NCBI RefSeq assembly: GCF_003589745.1
Contig: NZ_CP032364.1
Span: 868,001-932,000 of the forward strand
DNA length: 64,000 nucleotides
Direction: 5' to 3'
Source of the DNA: Lachnoanaerobaculum umeaense
GTDB lineage: Bacteria > Bacillota > Clostridia > Lachnospirales > Lachnospiraceae
Shown here piece after piece: positions 8,796-17,355 of the stretch. The notes below the pieces were generated by a model. That model did not search any database. It was given only the letters and a program-made list of their open reading frames with translations, and was not told the DNA's origin. Position numbers and translations under genes: made by a program. The stretch's first letter is position 1. Each line of letters starts with the position of its first letter.

Positions 8796-10325
8796 ATGAA
8801 GGAAATAAAAATAGTTGCTATACTTGCTATGGTGGGAATGTTATTGTCAGCTTGCAATAGTAATATCACAAAATTACAGGAACAGTTTGATTTGGAATCT
8901 AAGTATACTAATGAGTTAGACTATGAAAGTACTATAGAGAGTCTCAATAGGGCTATAAAGATTGATCCTCAAAATATAGGAGCATACAAAAAGCTGGCTG
9001 AGATATATGGGAAGTCAGGAAGAGTAGATGAAGCAAGGGATACTTTAGAAAGTGCTTTGGATATAGCCGGATTATCGACTAAGAATGAAAATGAACTAAA
9101 TATGAGATTAAAAAATCTGGAGTTTCTTGTTATGGTATCTGAAATCCCCGGAGAGTATGATGAGATTATGGAGGTAGAACTTGGCAATAAATATGGCTAT
9201 GATATCTACTATACAATAGAAAGCAAGGATAATAGGCTAATAGCCAAAGATTTAAAATATACAGAACCCATACTATTGGATGAAGATGGCAAATATATAT
9301 TAAAAGCATATACTATTGATAAGTATGGCGAAACTCATGATGAAGTAGTAGTGAATTATATTATAAAACTTCCTAAAGGAGGTGTAGGAAAAGATAGTTG
9401 GGAAAAAGTTGGAGATATCTACAGATACCGTGGTAAGAATGGAAAGATAGTAAGAGGTTGGCAGGATATAGACGGTAAATGGTACTACTTTGGAGAAGAT
9501 GGAGCGATGCTTACAAGCTGGCAAGATATAAATAGTAAGTGGTACCACTTTGGTGAAGATGGTTCTATGGAAACAGGCTGGAAGCAAATAGGAGATAAGT
9601 GGTATTATCTTTTAAATACCGGAGAACTATCTATAGGCTGGCAGGATATAGATGGTAAATGGTATTACTTTGCTGATAACGGAGAGATGAAGACTGATCA
9701 GTATATAGATGGTTACTATATAGGGGCTGATGGGGTAATGACTACTGAAGGTACTAATACCACTATAGAGTCTAGTGAAAATACTGACTATAAGAAATCA
9801 TATAGGGATGTGCTGACAAAATTATATACAAAACATGAGTTAGAAGGAGTATATGGTTATGAAGCAGATGCTGTAAAGGGAGTAAGTGAATTTCATGAAG
9901 CTAAATATACTTTAATGGATATAACCGGAGATGGAAAAGAAGAACTTATAATATATGTCGGAATGGGAATGACTGGCATATATGGAATTAAGAATGGAAA
10001 GATTTCTGTATTACTTAATACTTATATTGATGATGGTTGCTACATATTGGATAACAATAGCATAGTTGTTACATATAGAATACATAATACTGCACCACAT
10101 ACAGGTCCTACTAATTCAGGCACTGGGTTTGTACATTATATATACAATCAACAGAACAGTAAGTTTGAAAAATATAGAGATGGTGAAGCAATAAATCCGG
10201 AGTCTGAAGAATATAATCCTGAGGATTCAAGATATTTTAATGATTTGATGAGCAAAGTTTTAATGGAAACTTGGGAAGGTGCTAATATCCCGGTTACACC
10301 TGAGAATATTGAGTCTTTAAAATAA
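8796..10325 (+). CDS. Lipoprotein with TPR region and choline-binding-type cell-wall repeats
   Basis: A 509-residue exported lipoprotein: lipobox LLSAC with Cys20. Residues about 28-100 hold TPR-like helices (YESTIESLNRAIKIDPQ, then AYKKLAEIYGKSGRVDEA). Residues 110-195 resemble the beta-sandwich linker seen in wall proteins. Residues about 205-320 hold five to six cell-wall-binding repeats of the form GWQDIDGKWYYFGEDG, as in choline-binding proteins and clostridial toxins. The last 180 residues contain an EF-like YTLMDITGDGKEELIIY segment but match no domain I know. A lipid anchor together with wall-binding repeats suggests a protein bridging membrane and wall. Substrate unknown. Confidence 0.8.
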   Translation: MKEIKIVAILAMVGMLLSACNSNITKLQEQFDLESKYTNELDYESTIESLNRAIKIDPQNIGAYKKLAEIYGKSGRVDEARDTLESALDIAGLSTKNENELNMRLKNLEFLVMVSEIPGEYDEIMEVELGNKYGYDIYYTIESKDNRLIAKDLKYTEPILLDEDGKYILKAYTIDKYGETHDEVVVNYIIKLPKGGVGKDSWEKVGDIYRYRGKNGKIVRGWQDIDGKWYYFGEDGAMLTSWQDINSKWYHFGEDGSMETGWKQIGDKWYYLLNTGELSIGWQDIDGKWYYFADNGEMKTDQYIDGYYIGADGVMTTEGTNTTIESSENTDYKKSYRDVLTKLYTKHELEGVYGYEADAVKGVSEFHEAKYTLMDITGDGKEELIIYVGMGMTGIYGIKNGKISVLLNTYIDDGCYILDNNSIVVTYRIHNTAPHTGPTNSGTGFVHYIYNQQNSKFEKYRDGEAINPESEEYNPEDSRYFNDLMSKVLMETWEGANIPVTPENIESLK

Positions 10326-10400
10326 AGATTTAAAAATTTATGTAGTAGATTTATACAAACAGTAGATTATTATGATTATCAAGATTTGAATTTATTCTTA

Positions 10401-10426
10401 GGTGGGGAGTCTTTCCCCACCTTTTT
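10401..10426 (+). terminator. Terminator after the wall-binding lipoprotein
   Basis: An 8-bp stem (10401-10408 with 10414-10421), GGTGGGGA/TCCCCACC, with a 5-nt loop and TTTTT tail. Confidence 0.93.
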
Positions 10427-10543
10427 ATTTGCAATAAATCATTGATAAAAGTGAATTGCTAAAGATACTTAAACTGTTATAATATTATTAAAATAATTTA
10501 AGAACAATATTAGCTATTAGATTTTTGTATAAGGAGTAAGACT

Positions 10544-11488
10544 ATGATAGATAGAATATATTTGGCAGGTGGCTGCTTTTGGGGAGTAGAAGGTTACTTT
10601 AAAAAAATAGAAGGAGTAGTAGATACAGCTTGTGGTTATGCAAATGGTAATAGTGAAAATCCAAGTTATGAAGATGTATGCTTACGTAATACCGGTCATG
10701 CAGAAACTGTAAAAATTGATTTTGATGATGATATAATTAGTCTAGAGGATTTACTTATATATTATTTTAGAATCATTGATCCTATCAGTGTAAATAAACA
10801 GGGAAATGATGTGGGTATTCAGTATAGAACAGGAATATATTATACAAATGAGACACAGATATCTGTAATAGAATCAGCAATTATAAGAGAGCAGAGTAAG
10901 CATACTGAGAAAATAGCAGTGGAAGTTTTGCCACTAAAAAATTTCTATAATGCAGAAGAATACCATCAAGATTATTTAGATAAAAATCCAAACGGATATT
11001 GCCATATAAACTTGAACCTGGCGGATGAGCCGATAGTAAGGTCGGAAGATTACAAAAAAGATGATGATGAGGTTCTAAAAAATAGACTTACAGCTCTACA
11101 ATATGATGTCACTATTAATGCAGCTACAGAGAGACCTTTTGACAATGAATTCAACTCAAATTTTGAAAAAGGTATATATGTGGATATTACGTCAGGTGAA
11201 CCGCTTTTCTTTTATACAGATAAGTTTGAGTCGGGATGTGGTTGGCCAAGCTTTTCAAAGCCTATACAAAAGGATCTTGTAAAATATGAAGAAGATTTAA
11301 GCTTTGGCAGAAGAAGGATAGAGGTAAGAAGTAATAGTGCCGATATTCATTTAGGACATGTGTTTAATGACGGACCGATGGAGCTTGGAGGCCTTAGATA
11401 CTGTATCAACTCGGCTGCACTTAGATTTATTCCTTTCCATAAGATGGAAGAGGAAGGATATGGATACTTGATAAAATATTTACCATAA
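10544..11488 (+). CDS. msrAB: Bifunctional peptide methionine sulfoxide reductase MsrA/MsrB
   Basis: The fused enzyme reduces both stereoisomers of methionine sulfoxide in damaged proteins. The MsrA half (about residues 1-160) starts with the active-site motif GGCFWGVEG (Cys11). The MsrB half (about 175-310) has [30 protein letters not shown] and the catalytic cysteine in [12 protein letters not shown]. The two CxxC zinc pairs of many MsrB proteins are missing, so this is the zinc-free form. AAGGAG precedes the ATG. The lack of a signal peptide places it in the cytoplasm. It follows a terminator and appears monocistronic. Confidence 0.96.
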   Translation: MIDRIYLAGGCFWGVEGYFKKIEGVVDTACGYANGNSENPSYEDVCLRNTGHAETVKIDFDDDIISLEDLLIYYFRIIDPISVNKQGNDVGIQYRTGIYYTNETQISVIESAIIREQSKHTEKIAVEVLPLKNFYNAEEYHQDYLDKNPNGYCHINLNLADEPIVRSEDYKKDDDEVLKNRLTALQYDVTINAATERPFDNEFNSNFEKGIYVDITSGEPLFFYTDKFESGCGWPSFSKPIQKDLVKYEEDLSFGRRRIEVRSNSADIHLGHVFNDGPMELGGLRYCINSAALRFIPFHKMEEEGYGYLIKYLP

Positions 11489-11665
11489 ATTTTAATGTAA
11501 AATACAGTGTTTGAGGATGATAAAATTGGATAAATCTAATGAATATAAAATAATATGAATACATTACAATTTGTATTGTATATTTATATGGTTTTTTCTT
11601 AAATTATCCTTGTAAAAAAGTGTTTAAAATGTTAGGCTTAACAAAGAAAAATAAAGGGGTGAGAT

Positions 11666-13072
11666 ATGTCTGACAATTTTAAATACGGTGAAGACACTAA
11701 ACTTGATAAGTCGTCTGAAAAGAGGGCGAATTTCTCAGGAGGACTGGGATACATATTGGCGGTAGCAGGTTCTGCAGTAGGACTTGGTAATATTTGGAGA
11801 TTTCCATATTTGGCTGCAAAGTATGGCGGAGGAATGTTTTTATTAACATATCTTATACTGACGCTTACATTTGGATATGCCATGATAATGTCGGAGACTA
11901 CTATAGGTAGAATGACGAAGCGAAGTGCAATAGGAGCATTCAATAATTTTGGAAATGGTAAGATACTTAAGATCGGCGGATTTATAAATGCCATAGTTCC
12001 TGTTCTTATCGTACCATACTATAGCGTAATAGGTGGTTGGGTAGTAAAATACCTTGTAGAATATATTAAGGGCAATGTAGTTGAATTGGCAGGGGACAAG
12101 TATTTTGAAAGTTTTATAATTGATACAAAGGTGGTTTTCTTTTGGTTTGTAATATTTGCGATTGCCACCTTTGTAGTAATACTTGGTGGAGTAGAACAGG
12201 GCATAGAGAGAGTGTCAAAGATAATGATGCCTTTACTTATCATACTGGCAATCATTGTAGCAACTTATTCTGTTACAAGACCGGGAGCTATGGAAGGAGT
12301 AAAATATCTCTTTATTCCAAATCTTAAGAATTTTTCACTGATGACTGTGGTGGCTGCTCTTGGGCAAATGTTTTATTCGCTGTCCATTGCTATGGGAATT
12401 TTATATACCTATGGTTCATACCTTACAAGAGATGTGGATGTAGAGATATCTACTTCAAGAGTTGAAATGGTGGACACAGGTGTAGCAATTTTGGCAGGCC
12501 TTATGGTTATACCGGCTGTATTTGCATTTTCAGGTGGAGATCCTGAAAAGTTAAAGGCAGGACCTTCACTTATGTTCATTACATTGCCGAAGGTTTTTGA
12601 GAGCATGGGAGCAGGTAGAATTGCAGGTATAGGATTTTTCTTACTTGTGCTGTTAGCAGCACTTACAAGTGCAATATCACTTGTTGAAACCAGTATATCA
12701 ACTTTCTGTGATGAGCTTAATTTGAGCAGAAATAAGTCCATTATCTTGATGGCTTTTATTATGATATTTGTAGGAGGTTTATCTGCAGCAGGCTATGGTA
12801 TACTTGATTTTGTATTAATATTTAAGATGCCTATTTTGGATTTCTTAGATTTTCTTACAAATTCTATAATGATGCCAATAGCGGCTTTGGCAACTTGCTA
12901 TCTTGTAGTAAAGGTTATAACATTAAAGAAAATTGATGATGAAATTTCATATTCATCTTCATTTAAGAGAAAAAAGCTTTATAATATAGTTATGAGAGTG
13001 TTTGCACCGATATTTTTGATTATTATATTGGTGAGTGCTATATTGAACACTCTAGGAATTATCAGCTTTTAA
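11666..13072 (+). CDS. Sodium-dependent transporter of the neurotransmitter:sodium symporter (SNF) family
   Basis: A 468-residue membrane protein with 11-12 predicted hydrophobic segments. TM1 carries the diagnostic AGSAVGLGNIWRFPY stretch, whose unwound part holds the sodium and substrate sites in LeuT-fold transporters such as LeuT, MhsT and Tyt1. TM6 carries FYSLSIAMGILYTYGSYL. Bacterial members import amino acids (often tryptophan, tyrosine or leucine) with sodium; the specific substrate is not predictable here. The gene is followed after 45 nt by a fructokinase-like gene without a clear terminator, so partial co-transcription is possible, though no functional link is evident. Confidence 0.95.
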   Translation: MSDNFKYGEDTKLDKSSEKRANFSGGLGYILAVAGSAVGLGNIWRFPYLAAKYGGGMFLLTYLILTLTFGYAMIMSETTIGRMTKRSAIGAFNNFGNGKILKIGGFINAIVPVLIVPYYSVIGGWVVKYLVEYIKGNVVELAGDKYFESFIIDTKVVFFWFVIFAIATFVVILGGVEQGIERVSKIMMPLLIILAIIVATYSVTRPGAMEGVKYLFIPNLKNFSLMTVVAALGQMFYSLSIAMGILYTYGSYLTRDVDVEISTSRVEMVDTGVAILAGLMVIPAVFAFSGGDPEKLKAGPSLMFITLPKVFESMGAGRIAGIGFFLLVLLAALTSAISLVETSISTFCDELNLSRNKSIILMAFIMIFVGGLSAAGYGILDFVLIFKMPILDFLDFLTNSIMMPIAALATCYLVVKVITLKKIDDEISYSSSFKRKKLYNIVMRVFAPIFLIIILVSAILNTLGIISF

Positions 13073-13116
13073 TTTATTTATACTCATAGTTGATTATACT
13101 AAGAATGGAGTACTTA

Positions 13117-14076
13117 ATGAAAAGATTTGATGTAGTTGCGTTAGGTGAATTATTGATTGACTTTACACCTGCAGGACTTTCACCAACAGGAATGAGACTT
13201 TTTGAACAAAATCCGGGAGGAGCACCTGCAAATATGTTGACAGCTGTGTCAAGATCCGGACTAAAAACCGCATTTATAGGAAAAATAGGCTCGGATATGC
13301 ATGGTGATTTTTTAAGAAGTGTACTAGAAAGTGTGCCTATAGATACAAGCGGATTGATTTCAGATCCTTCAGTTTTTACTACTCTGGCATTTGTTAGCCT
13401 GTCTATAACAGGAGATAGAGATTTTTCATTTGCAAGAAAGCCTGGAGCTGATACAAAACTTAGTATAGATGAGATAAATAAAGATATATTAACGGAAACT
13501 AAGATATTTCATGTAGGATCTCTATCTCTTACAGATGAACCGTCAAGGGGTACGACTTTTGAGGCGGTAAGGATTGCAAAGGAAGCAGGTGCTATTATAT
13601 CCTATGATCCAAACTACCGTGAACCACTTTGGGATAATGTTGATAAGGCAATGGAAATGATGAGATTGATGGCTCAGCTTGCTGATATTATGAAGATATC
13701 TGATGAGGAGACATCACTTCTTACACCATATAAGGAACCGCTTGAAGCAGGGAAGTACTTGATAGAAAATGGTAGAAAGCTTGTAGTGGTTACTCTTGGA
13801 GAAAAGGGAGCTTTGGCTGTATCAAAAACAGGCTATGTAGAAATACCCGGATTTAAGAGTAATGTTGTTGATACTACGGGTGCCGGAGATTCTTTTTGGG
13901 GAGGACTTTTGGCAAAATTCATTAATGAGAATGTTGATCTGGATAATATCAGTACAAAGCAAATGTATGATATTGCAAGATTTGGAAATGCGGTTGCAAG
14001 CCTTTGTGTAGAAAAAAGAGGTGGTATAGTGAGTATTCCTACACTTGATGAAACATTAGAGAGATTAAAGCAATGA
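13117..14076 (+). CDS. PfkB-family carbohydrate kinase, fructokinase-like
   Basis: A 319-residue sugar kinase. The N-terminal ALGELLIDFTP and NPGGAPANM motif (substrate binding) and the C-terminal DTTGAGDSFWGG motif (ATP/anion hole, catalytic Asp near residue 254) are those of PfkB/ribokinase-type enzymes; overall sequence pattern resembles bacterial fructokinases that make fructose 6-phosphate. I chose ATG at 13117 for the GGAG 7 nt upstream and the conserved start; upstream in-frame codons extend without support. It overlaps the next gene by 4 nt (ATGA), so kinase and nucleotidyltransferase-phosphatase are translationally coupled. Fructose or another ketose is likely, but the sugar is not certain. 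Confidence 0.9.
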   Translation: MKRFDVVALGELLIDFTPAGLSPTGMRLFEQNPGGAPANMLTAVSRSGLKTAFIGKIGSDMHGDFLRSVLESVPIDTSGLISDPSVFTTLAFVSLSITGDRDFSFARKPGADTKLSIDEINKDILTETKIFHVGSLSLTDEPSRGTTFEAVRIAKEAGAIISYDPNYREPLWDNVDKAMEMMRLMAQLADIMKISDEETSLLTPYKEPLEAGKYLIENGRKLVVVTLGEKGALAVSKTGYVEIPGFKSNVVDTTGAGDSFWGGLLAKFINENVDLDNISTKQMYDIARFGNAVASLCVEKRGGIVSIPTLDETLERLKQ

Positions 14077-15395
14077 AAAATATAGATGTAGCTGTTATTA
14101 TGGCAGGAGGTAAGGGAAGCAGACTTCGTAGCATAACAAATGATGAGATACCAAAGCCTATGGTACCTGTTAATGGTAAGCCATTACTTGAATATCAGGT
14201 GGATAAGTTAAAAGCCTACGGCATAAAAAAGATAGTAATGATTGTAGGACATTTGGGAGAGAAAATAGAGGATCATTTTAAAGATGGGAAAGACTTTGGA
14301 GTGGATATTGACTACATTTTTGAAAAGGAACCACTTGGTACAGCCGGAGCTTTTTACTATCTGAAAGATAAAATAGATACTAAGGACTTTTTGCTTATCT
14401 TTGGAGATGTTTTCTTTGATTTGGATTTTGATAGAATGGAAGCTTTTCATTTCAAAAATTCTGCATTAACAACACTTCTGGCACATCCAAACGGACATCC
14501 ATATGATTCAGATCTTATTCAAATGGATGATAACGGAAAAGTTGTTGGATTTGACTCAAAGCATAATGTGAGAGATTATTGGTATGACAATATGGTCAAT
14601 GCAGGGATGTATATAATAAACAAAAGACTGCTTGACTTGGTCAAAAAACCGATAAAGACTGATTTTGAAAGGGATATACTTGCAAATCAGGTAAAGCTTG
14701 GAGCAAATATATATGCATATCATTCACCTGAGTATGTGAAGGATGTGGGTACTGTGGATAGAATAAATGCTACAGTAGAGGAGTTAAAGAGTGGACTTAT
14801 TCAATCAAAGAATTTGAAGAATAAGCAAAGAGCTATATTCCTGGATAGAGACGGCACTATGAATGTTTCAAAGGGATTTATATCCAAGGCTGATGATCTG
14901 GAACTGATTCCAGGTACTATCGAAGCTATAAAGGATATAAATAAGAGTGGGGCACTTGCTATAGTTATTACAAATCAGCCTGTTATTGCAAGAGGCGAAT
15001 GTTCTTTTGAGGAGCTTCACAATATTCACAATAAGTTAAAGACTTTATTAGGTGAGAAAGGTGTATTTGTAGATGATATTTTCTATTGTCCACATCATCC
15101 GGATAAGGGATTTGAGGGTGAGCTTCCTGAACTGAAATTTGATTGTGAATGTAGAAAACCAAAGACAGGTATGATAGAGGAGGCTGTAGAAAAGTATAAT
15201 ATAGACCTTTCAAAATCATATATGGTAGGAGATTCTACTATGGATCTTGAGATGGCAAGAAATGCCGGGATAAAGTCTGTTTTAGTAAATACCGGTTTTG
15301 CCGGAAATGATGGAAAATACGATAGAAGCTGCGATATAGAGGCGGAAGATCTTCTAGATGCAGTAGAAAAGATAATAAAAGATTTTACAGAGTGA
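14073..15395 (+). CDS. Fusion of sugar-1-phosphate nucleotidyltransferase and HAD-IIIA (GmhB-like) phosphatase
   Basis: The N-terminal half (residues 1-235) is an NTP-transferase with MAGGKGSRLRSITNDEIPKPM, the pyrophosphorylase signature, as in HddC or ManC-type enzymes. The C-terminal half (about 250-440) is a HAD phosphatase with FLDRDGT (Asp258), TNQP, CECRKPKTGM (cysteine/zinc loop typical of GmhB and histidinol phosphatase) and VGDSTMDLEMA. In heptose biosynthesis these two activities convert heptose 1,7-bisphosphate to NDP-heptose. Here they are in one polypeptide, coupled to a PfkB kinase, so a three-step route to an activated sugar is plausible, but the isomerase and kinase proof of heptose are missing. 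Weaker alternative: general nucleotide-sugar supply for wall or capsule. Confidence 0.85.
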   Translation: MKNIDVAVIMAGGKGSRLRSITNDEIPKPMVPVNGKPLLEYQVDKLKAYGIKKIVMIVGHLGEKIEDHFKDGKDFGVDIDYIFEKEPLGTAGAFYYLKDKIDTKDFLLIFGDVFFDLDFDRMEAFHFKNSALTTLLAHPNGHPYDSDLIQMDDNGKVVGFDSKHNVRDYWYDNMVNAGMYIINKRLLDLVKKPIKTDFERDILANQVKLGANIYAYHSPEYVKDVGTVDRINATVEELKSGLIQSKNLKNKQRAIFLDRDGTMNVSKGFISKADDLELIPGTIEAIKDINKSGALAIVITNQPVIARGECSFEELHNIHNKLKTLLGEKGVFVDDIFYCPHHPDKGFEGELPELKFDCECRKPKTGMIEEAVEKYNIDLSKSYMVGDSTMDLEMARNAGIKSVLVNTGFAGNDGKYDRSCDIEAEDLLDAVEKIIKDFTE

Positions 15396-15408
15396 AATTA
15401 GATAAAAA

Positions 15409-15450
15409 TTAGAGGCTATTAATTTTACAATCCTAAAATATAGCCTCTAA
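15409..15450 (-). terminator. Terminator between convergent genes
   Basis: An 11-bp perfect stem (15409-15419 with 15440-15450) encloses a 20-nt loop. Read on the minus strand it is followed by a T-rich stretch (complement of 15402-15408), so it best ends the methyltransferase transcript and may also serve the plus strand. Confidence 0.7.
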
Positions 15451-15458
15451 GTATTAGC

Positions 15459-16367
15459 TTACCATATACATCTTGCACTGGCACCACAAGGCAGTATAAA
15501 ATCTGACTTGTTTACAGGCAAGCCTATTTCCATAGCTTCTATGCTTGCAGCAGGAAGTTTATTTTCTTCCAGAGATTTCTTGATCATATAGGTTAGCACT
15601 CCGGGAGCCAAACCTGTAGTATATGAGTTTATAAGGAAGAAGAGAGGCTCTGTACTAAGTAGCTTTGTGGTCAAATTTATAAATTCATAGATAGAGTCTT
15701 CAATTTTCCATATTTCACCCTTTGGACCTCTACCATATGAAGGAGGATCCATTATTATGGCATCATAGGTATTACCACGCCTTATTTCCCTTTGTACAAA
15801 TTTGATACAGTCATCCACTAGCCATCTGATATGAGCCGAAGAAAGTCCCGAGCTTATCATATTTTCTTTTGCCCAGCCAACCATACCCTTACTTGCATCT
15901 ACATGAGTGACATTTGCACCGGCAGCAGCCGCAGCTAAGGTGGCACCACCTGTGTATGCAAACAGATTCAATACTTTGATCTCACGATTCCTATCTGTGG
16001 CTTCTTTGATTTTAGTATAGCTAAAATCCCAGTTGGTAGCCTGTTCAGGGAATACTCCGGTATGTTTGAATGTAAAAGGTTTTAGATTAAATGTTATTTT
16101 TGATGAGGGCAATTCATAGTCAATACTCCAGGTATTTGGAAGATTAAAAAACTCCCAATGCCCACCACCGGCTTTGCTTCTGTGATAGTGCCCATTCTTT
16201 TTCTTCCATGCCGGATGGGAATGTCCTGTATTCCAGAGCACCTGAGGATCGGGTCTGACAAGAATATAATCTCCCCATCTTTCAAGTTTTTCGCCATTTG
16301 AGGTATCTAATATTTCATAGTCCTTCCAATTATTTGCAATCCACATATTTTTTCTTTCTCTATTCAT
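15459..16367 (-). CDS. Class I SAM-dependent methyltransferase, RlmI-like
   Basis: A 302-residue Rossmann-fold methyltransferase with motif I (VLNLFAYTGGATLAAAAAGA), the acidic motif II (THVDASKGMVGWAKEN), and the catalytic motif IV DPPSYGRGPKGEIW, typical of 23S rRNA cytosine-C5 and related RlmI/RlmL-type enzymes. The PUA domain of RlmI is absent, so the target could be another RNA or protein. It starts just after the terminator of the hup-rqcP operon, so it uses its own promoter. No clear Shine-Dalgarno precedes either the first ATG or the second ATG (seven codons in), so the start is uncertain. Confidence 0.85.
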   Translation of the reverse strand: MNRERKNMWIANNWKDYEILDTSNGEKLERWGDYILVRPDPQVLWNTGHSHPAWKKKNGHYHRSKAGGGHWEFFNLPNTWSIDYELPSSKITFNLKPFTFKHTGVFPEQATNWDFSYTKIKEATDRNREIKVLNLFAYTGGATLAAAAAGANVTHVDASKGMVGWAKENMISSGLSSAHIRWLVDDCIKFVQREIRRGNTYDAIIMDPPSYGRGPKGEIWKIEDSIYEFINLTTKLLSTEPLFFLINSYTTGLAPGVLTYMIKKSLEENKLPAASIEAMEIGLPVNKSDFILPCGASARCIW

Positions 16368-16401
16368 ATTAAGACAAACTGTCTTATTATCATTATACCA
16401 T

Positions 16402-16443
16402 AAAAAATGCCGCTTGGTTGTATTTACAACCTAATACGGCATT
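16402..16443 (-). terminator. Terminator of the hup-rqcP operon
   Basis: On the minus strand, AATGCCG/CGGCATT arms (16437-16443 with 16406-16412) with an inner complementary GGTTGT/ACAACC pair form a long stem followed by TTTTTT (complement of 16402-16407). Confidence 0.9.
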
Positions 16444-16472
16444 GCTCATGTCGGAAAATACCGACCTTTTTA

Positions 16473-16712
16473 CTAAAGATATTTAAATAATTCCTGTGCC
16501 TCGTCCTTTTTGGTCGTTTCTTTTAAAGAAAGAACCTCTACTTTTACAGATTTGCCACCGAATAATACTTCTACAATATCTCCAACTTTTACTTCAGCAG
16601 AAGCTTTGATTATTTTATCATTTATAAGAACTCTGCCTGCATCACATGCTTCATTGGCTATTGTGCGTCTTTTTATTATTCTTGAAACCTTTAAAAATTT
16701 GTCAATACGCAT
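16473..16712 (-). CDS. rqcP: S4-domain RNA-binding protein RqcP (YabO)
   Basis: A 79-residue S4-domain protein (RIDKFLKVSRIIKRRTIANEACDAGRVLIND). Length and sequence match RqcP/YabO, which binds the 50S-peptidyl-tRNA complex and helps RqcH add C-terminal alanine tails during ribosome-associated quality control. It overlaps the hup stop codon by one nucleotide (TAATG), and hup next to yabO is a common clostridial order. Hsp15 is a related alternative name for the same fold. Confidence is high for the family and good for the role. Confidence 0.9.
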   Translation of the reverse strand: MRIDKFLKVSRIIKRRTIANEACDAGRVLINDKIIKASAEVKVGDIVEVLFGGKSVKVEVLSLKETTKKDEAQELFKYL

Positions 16713-16993
16713 TAGTTATTAACAGCATCCTTTAGTGCCTTACCTGGCTTGAACTTTGGAACTACACTCTCAGCAATCTTCATTGTCTCACCGGTTCTTG
16801 GGTTTCTACCCTCTCTCTCAGGTCTTACAGATGTTTCAAATGTTCCAAATCCTACAAGCTGAATCTTTCCTTTGTTGGTAAGCTCCTCTGTAACAACATC
16901 TACAAATGCCTTAAGAACTGCCTCAGCATCTTTCTTTGTGATGGAGTTATCCATCTTATTAGCCATAGCATCGATCAACTCTGTTCTATTCAT
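16712..16993 (-). CDS. hup: HU-type DNA-binding protein
   Basis: A 93-residue histone-like protein that bends and compacts DNA. The core signature GFGTFETSVRPEREGRNPRTGE and the beta-arm region with the conserved proline are intact. AGGAGG lies just before the ATG on the minus strand. It is the first gene of a two-gene operon with rqcP, and its divergent neighbour is the copper operon, so the shared upstream region holds two outward promoters. Confidence 0.98.
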   Translation of the reverse strand: MNRTELIDAMANKMDNSITKKDAEAVLKAFVDVVTEELTNKGKIQLVGFGTFETSVRPEREGRNPRTGETMKIAESVVPKFKPGKALKDAVNN

Positions 16994-17210
16994 TTTGTTC
17001 CTCCTAAAAATAATGTTAAAAACATTATACTAAAATATTACTGTCGAATTTAGCGACAATATAGAATTATTATGAGACGTGATACCACTCATAACATATT
17101 TTTTATAGTCTGTTTAAGCTGATTTGTCAAGAAGAATCAAGTAAAAAAGCCGTTTTGTAAGGGTTTTTTCTATATAAAGTTATTTTACTTAAGAAAATAT
17201 ATATATTTAT

Positions 17211-17262
17211 TTGACAAAGTGAGAGTGGAAGGTGTATTATACTTATACCCGGTAGGGGTATA
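17211..17262 (+). promoter_or_regulatory. copA promoter with CsoR operator
   Basis: A TTGACA -35 (17211-17216) and TATTAT -10 (17235-17240) with an 18-bp spacer are followed by TATACCC-N5-GGGTATA at 17244-17262, the classic CsoR operator. Overlap with the expected transcription start fits copper-relieved repression by the csoR gene at the end of this operon. The rest of the 360-bp gap between hup and copA (16994-17355) carries the hup promoter side and an AT-rich stretch with no gene. Confidence 0.88.
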
Positions 17263-17355
17263 TAGAGTAAGATTGTAATTAAATTTGTAGTATTATTGTA
17301 TGCCTAAATATAATTTGATGTATACAAACTATAGAGTATTTTTAGAAAGGAATAT

